A stretch of DNA of 64,000 nucleotides from Paenibacillus chibensis (lineage in GTDB: Bacteria > Bacillota > Bacilli > Paenibacillales > Paenibacillaceae): assembly GCF_004001045.1 (NCBI RefSeq), contig NZ_BIMK01000009.1, forward strand, positions 62,001 through 126,000, given 5' to 3'. Both the position numbers and the translations under genes were made by a program. Below are positions 60,818 through 64,000 of this stretch, one piece after another. The notes under the pieces are model-generated. The model saw only the letters and a list, made by a program, of their open reading frames with translations, ran no database searches and was not told the DNA's origin. The stretch's first letter is position 1. Every line of letters starts with the position of its first letter.

Positions 60818-61660
60818 TTATGAAATGACCGGTTTCTCGAGCTTCTGCAGCAGCAGTTCACGGTCTTTTTCCTTGCCACGTGCATGAGGCGTCGGCGAGA
60901 AATGCTTCATATGCTGGTGAAGTACCGGGGCACTGTCGAGAACGCGCGGGTCGGTAACATCGACGGCCGTGATTCGGATGCATTCCTCCCCTATATCGAC
61001 CAGGCGGAAACCCGGTTGATCAAGACAAGCAGACATTTGCACGAAGGACCAATCCATCTGCTGGACAATGGAGTCCATGTGGATATGTCCGGTAAAATAT
61101 ATGCCGATCCCTTGATTACGGTTGAGAATGTTCCAGATGTTAATGGTCGGATGAATGGAGCCCATGTCCCGATCCGACCCGGCTGTTGTCCGGTAAACCG
61201 GGTGATGCCCGAATACAAGCAGCGGTTTAGTACCGGATTGGACGACTTTTGTATCCAGCCATTCCAGCTGTTCGAAATCCAGCCAGCCGCCCCAATCTGT
61301 ATAATCCATCTCTTTGGCCGTGTCGAGGAAGACTAGCATCGCTTCATCGGTTTCGAGCATATGGTAGCGCTGCTGACCGGTCGTCTCCAGTACGTTCTGT
61401 CTGGGCTGTGCGTATAAATCATGATTGCCGAGGACGTGGATAAACCGCTTGCCCGGCTGGCCCAGCAGCTCATATACTTCCTTCAGCTCTGAGTTCAAGC
61501 CGTAATTGGTCAGATCCCCCATCGAAATATACAAATCGGCGTCCAGACTCATAAACTGCTGCAGCACATTGGAATAGAATGCCGAACGGGCTTCAGCCAG
61601 CCCAGGAATCGCGGTGTCGATTTCGTGGTAATGCAAATCTCCGATCAAAGCCAGTTTCAT
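60818..61660 (-). CDS. Calcineurin-like metallophosphoesterase
   Basis: A 280-residue enzyme with all five metal motifs intact: GDLHYHE (Asp8, His10), GDLTNYG, GNHDLY, GHHPVY and GHIHMDS. No signal peptide is seen. It could be a cyclic-nucleotide or nucleotide phosphoesterase. GGAGGGAG precedes the start. Confidence 0.87.
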   Translation of the reverse strand: MKLALIGDLHYHEIDTAIPGLAEARSAFYSNVLQQFMSLDADLYISMGDLTNYGLNSELKEVYELLGQPGKRFIHVLGNHDLYAQPRQNVLETTGQQRYHMLETDEAMLVFLDTAKEMDYTDWGGWLDFEQLEWLDTKVVQSGTKPLLVFGHHPVYRTTAGSDRDMGSIHPTINIWNILNRNQGIGIYFTGHIHMDSIVQQMDWSFVQMSACLDQPGFRLVDIGEECIRITAVDVTDPRVLDSAPVLHQHMKHFSPTPHARGKEKDRELLLQKLEKPVIS

Positions 61661-61797
61661 TCCATTCTCTCCCTCCGATATAGGATAAATCCTCTCCTTC
61701 CTTCATCATACAAGCCGAGTATTATTGATCCGTAAATTATTCGATCGTTGTTTGTAAAAGAAATATGCTCCGGATCAAGCTCCTGCCGAAAAAAAAG

Positions 61798-61818
61798 AAA
61801 ACGGCTATCAGCCGTTTT
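61798..61818 (-). terminator. Terminator of the acyl-CoA dehydrogenase-like gene
   Basis: AAAACGGCT and AGCCGTTTT arms with a 3-nt loop, followed by a T-rich tail on the minus strand. Confidence 0.75.
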
Positions 61819-61827
61819 CGGAATACA

Positions 61828-62871
61828 CTATTCGCGCAGCAGCGCATGCTGGCACGCGGTCTGTAGGTCTCTCCACGTTCGATTCACATCGGTATCCTCC
61901 ATGCATGCCGCCAATCCCAGCTGCGGAAACAGGCGCAGACCACAGCCTAACGATGTTCTGGCAGCCGTAACGCACTCGAATGATATGCGCTGCTCCATCT
62001 CCGGCGAAAGCTTGCCCTTGTGTCCTAGTTCCTCCCAGGACTTGTCCAGCACGAGATAAAAGGCTTCCTTCTGGCGGGCGAACTCCTGCTTCTGATCCTC
62101 CAGCGCAGCTAGAACCTGCTCTTTCCCCCGTTCCCGAAGGTGCTGCTCCGCCAATTCCACAAAACGATCTGCAAGCCCCATCGCCACGCCGGCAAACGAG
62201 GTTTGCGCAAAAGGAAGGAACGGATAACGGTACAGCAGCTCATCCTGATGCGACCGCATCTCATCAAAGGAAAAGGTCATTTCCTCGGGAATGAATGCCT
62301 CGGTGGCCACCATGCTATGACTTGCCGTGGCCTTAAGTCCAAAAGTATTCCAATCCTTAATAATCTCAACCTGTCCCGGCTCCATAATGATCGTGACAAG
62401 CTGCCGCTCGGCTCCGGAATCTGCCGAATCTTCCTGCTCGAGCACTGTATTCGCCGTAAAGGTTGTCGCATGCGTGGAACCGCTGCAGTATTTCCAGCGC
62501 CCGCTGACCCGGTATCCTCCTTCCACTTTCCGTGCTGTTCCGGTCACGGCCCCGCTGCCTGTAATGACGGCATGCGGATCAGCGAAGACTTTACGCCCGA
62601 TCTCCTCCGTCATGAATGGAACGAAATACCCGCCGCCCGCTCCAATCGTAACCAACCAGCCAAAACTCCCGTCAATTCGGGCGCATTCCTGAAAAATGCG
62701 GATCGCTTCCGGCAGCGAAGTCATATTCCCCGCCAGATCATCGGCAACGAACAGGTGAAACAGCTTTTTATCGTATATGTACTGGAGTGCTTCCGGGGTA
62801 ATCTCTCCTTCCTGCTCCATTCGACTGGACTGGGCACGGATGAGGTCAATTTCCTGCTGCGTAAATCTCAT
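61828..62871 (-). CDS. Acyl-CoA dehydrogenase-like flavin monooxygenase
   Basis: A 347-residue protein of the acyl-CoA dehydrogenase superfamily: ECARIDGSFGWLVTIGAGGG, GGYRVSGRWKYCSGSTHAT (beta-domain) and WNTFGLKATASHSM, then a C-terminal helical region. The sequence favours the DszC/HpaB-like FMN-dependent monooxygenase branch over true dehydrogenases, because the SGRWKYCSG and late-helix pattern resembles it. Substrate unknown. Confidence 0.8.
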   Translation of the reverse strand: MRFTQQEIDLIRAQSSRMEQEGEITPEALQYIYDKKLFHLFVADDLAGNMTSLPEAIRIFQECARIDGSFGWLVTIGAGGGYFVPFMTEEIGRKVFADPHAVITGSGAVTGTARKVEGGYRVSGRWKYCSGSTHATTFTANTVLEQEDSADSGAERQLVTIIMEPGQVEIIKDWNTFGLKATASHSMVATEAFIPEEMTFSFDEMRSHQDELLYRYPFLPFAQTSFAGVAMGLADRFVELAEQHLRERGKEQVLAALEDQKQEFARQKEAFYLVLDKSWEELGHKGKLSPEMEQRISFECVTAARTSLGCGLRLFPQLGLAACMEDTDVNRTWRDLQTACQHALLRE

Positions 62872-63019
62872 GCTACCACCGCTTTCTCTGTGTATATAAA
62901 ATGAACGAATGAGGTTTAACTCGCGTATGATTTCTATTCTACCATGAACCAGCTAGAGAGTGGATTCCTGTATAATGATATTCATATCGGGTAGCGAAAC
63001 CTGAACAAGGAGGGATTCC

Positions 63020-63871
63020 ATGACAAACGATGTGACTGGCTTCATAACTAAATGCATGGCTTCTGCCCAAATAAGCGGCGGGGCCGCCGTCCAAATGACT
63101 CAGACCGAGCATCGCATTAAATTAACGCGTTTCTGGGGAATACATGAAGGCGCCAAAGTGCTTGAAATCGGTTGCGGTCAAGGTGATACGACAGCCGTGC
63201 TTGCTTATTTTGCAGGTTCTACCGGTTTGGTGCATGGAATTGATATCGGACCCCCAGATTACGGGGCACCGATCACGATCGGCGATTCCGCCGATTACTT
63301 GATGAAATCCCCTTTGGGACATCAGATTCACATGGAATTTGAAGTTGATATTCTGTCATCCGACACGGATTTTCCGGATGCCTTTTTCGATTTTGTGGTC
63401 TTTTCCCATTGTTCCTGGTATTTAAGTTCTCCAGAGGAGCTTTTGAAGCTATTGCGGAGAGTACGAGCGTGGGGCAAACAGCTTTGCTTTGCGGAGTGGG
63501 ATACACGGGTGCAGCGGATCGAGCAGTATCCTCATCTTTTGGCCGTACTCATTCAAGCCCAGTACGAGTCCTTCAAGAACAGTAGCGAATCCAACGTTCG
63601 CACGCTTTTCACGCCATCCGACATCCAGCGGTTCGTCCAACAAGCGGGCTGGACCCTGGTTCAAGAAGCATCGATATCATCTCCTGAGCTTCAGGACGGT
63701 CAATGGGAAGTGGACAAGGTTTTGCTTGATGCAGAGGAAGAGTTCCAAGGGATTCCTCATCTGCCGGCTAAAAGTCTGGATCTCCTCCGATCTCAAATTC
63801 AGATGCTCAAGGATTCCACCGCTGGGCGCGATATCCAATCGCTTCCTGTTTACGCCTTCTCAGCCGTCTGA
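63020..63871 (+). CDS. Class I SAM-dependent methyltransferase
   Basis: A 283-residue Rossmann methyltransferase: motif I VLEIGCGQGDTTAVLAYF, acidic residue in HGIDIGPPD, motif IV region FFDFVVFSHCSWYLSS. AAGGAGGG lies before ATG. The substrate is unknown; the C-terminal domain is helical. A terminator follows directly. Confidence 0.88.
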   Translation: MTNDVTGFITKCMASAQISGGAAVQMTQTEHRIKLTRFWGIHEGAKVLEIGCGQGDTTAVLAYFAGSTGLVHGIDIGPPDYGAPITIGDSADYLMKSPLGHQIHMEFEVDILSSDTDFPDAFFDFVVFSHCSWYLSSPEELLKLLRRVRAWGKQLCFAEWDTRVQRIEQYPHLLAVLIQAQYESFKNSSESNVRTLFTPSDIQRFVQQAGWTLVQEASISSPELQDGQWEVDKVLLDAEEEFQGIPHLPAKSLDLLRSQIQMLKDSTAGRDIQSLPVYAFSAV

Positions 63872-63896
63872 GCCGTTATTGCAGCTGACAACACAA

Positions 63897-63921
63897 AAAA
63901 GGCCGCCCATGGCGGCCTTTT
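63897..63921. terminator. Bidirectional terminator
   Basis: A perfect stem AAAAGGCCGCC / GGCGGCCTTTT with loop CAT lies between convergent genes. Confidence 0.9.
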
Positions 63922-63926
63922 ACGTT

Positions 63927-64000
63927 TTACTTGATCAATTTGTTCATCGTCGTCATAAGCTCCGTTAATACTTCCTGGTCACCTTCCTGGATGCGCTGGA
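63927..64000 (-). CDS. C-terminal end of an unidentified protein (5' end outside window)
   Basis: One open frame on the minus strand ends with QRIQEGDQEVLTELMTTMNK and LIK before TAA at 63929-63927, and the terminator follows closely. The helical, charged end resembles the C-terminal dimer helix of MarR-type regulators, but 24 residues are too few to assign it. Confidence 0.5.
   Translation of the reverse strand, partial: QRIQEGDQEVLTELMTTMNKLIK

Noticed and set aside
1..64000. CRISPR arrays, tRNA/rRNA genes, insertion sequences, prophage or toxin-antitoxin modules
   Set aside because: No regularly spaced repeats, transposase or integrase motifs, cloverleaf-like CCA-ended sequences or rRNA-like stretches were seen on either strand.

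Overview
The window looks like a chromosomal segment of a Paenibacillus-type Gram-positive spore former. Supporting signs are a YesM/YesN-type two-component pair beside an LplB/YtcP-type sugar ABC transporter, copper amine oxidase N-terminal (CuAO_N) repeats on secreted proteins, an SLH-domain protein, a small YjcZ-like sporulation-type peptide, strong AGGAGG-type ribosome binding sites and numerous T-tailed hairpins. I saw no rRNA, tRNA, CRISPR array, insertion sequence or prophage. This is ordinary, mostly dense chromosome organised in short operons, many of them on the minus strand.

Layout. 1-2.1 kb: an SgrR-type regulator (cut by the window edge) divergent from an MFS exporter, with a nested palindrome between them. 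2.2-4.5 kb: an acetamidase/formamidase whose 3' end runs into a frameshifted remnant of what looks like a nucleoside hydrolase, then an unusual protein that joins an XRE-like helix-turn-helix to a degenerate F1-ATPase beta-subunit domain. 4.5-6.3 kb: small membrane proteins and a G1 (glutamic) peptidase. 6.3-15.3 kb: a carbohydrate uptake locus with histidine kinase, AraC-type response regulator (broken by an in-frame stop), binding protein and two permeases, facing a divergent phosphodiesterase plus metallophosphoesterase operon. 15.4-19 kb: GNAT, SDR/MarR operon, MATE pump. 19-25 kb: a heparinase II/III-type lyase and a GH84 hexosaminidase, both without export signals. 24.8-26.7 kb: Rrf2 regulator, DUF896 protein and LLM flavin oxidoreductase.

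26.8-31.6 kb is a lysozyme/envelope-stress locus: SigV-like ECF sigma factor, RsiV-like anti-sigma, OatA peptidoglycan O-acetyltransferase, and a secreted protein with the same DUF3298-type ectodomain as RsiV. Three promoters in this locus share one motif (AAC, 18 nt, CGTC), which suggests a self-contained regulon. 31.7-46 kb holds metabolic and detoxification genes (isomerase-like barrel, arylamine N-acetyltransferase, two SDRs with a LysR, cardiolipin synthase, GH18 protein, cupin, double-MerR regulator, hydrolase-DinB fusion, ring-cleaving dioxygenase). A DUF2500 membrane protein there is preceded by a textbook SigW-type promoter. 45-49 kb is a lipid/teichoic acid group (DedA, TVP38, processive glycolipid glycosyltransferase, LTA synthase-like protein).

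50.6-54.1 kb is a five-gene alkylation-damage operon (adaA, ogt/adaB, a radical SAM protein, alkA-type glycosylase, AlkD-type glycosylase). 54-64 kb carries DinB, isochorismatase-like, a response regulator/kinase pair followed by a PAP2 phosphatase and a secreted phosphoesterase, an EamA transporter, a metallophosphoesterase, an acyl-CoA dehydrogenase-like monooxygenase and a SAM methyltransferase. Start codons were chosen from visible ribosome binding sites, and several are much shorter than the longest open frame. All functional calls come from reading motifs by eye, with no database search.
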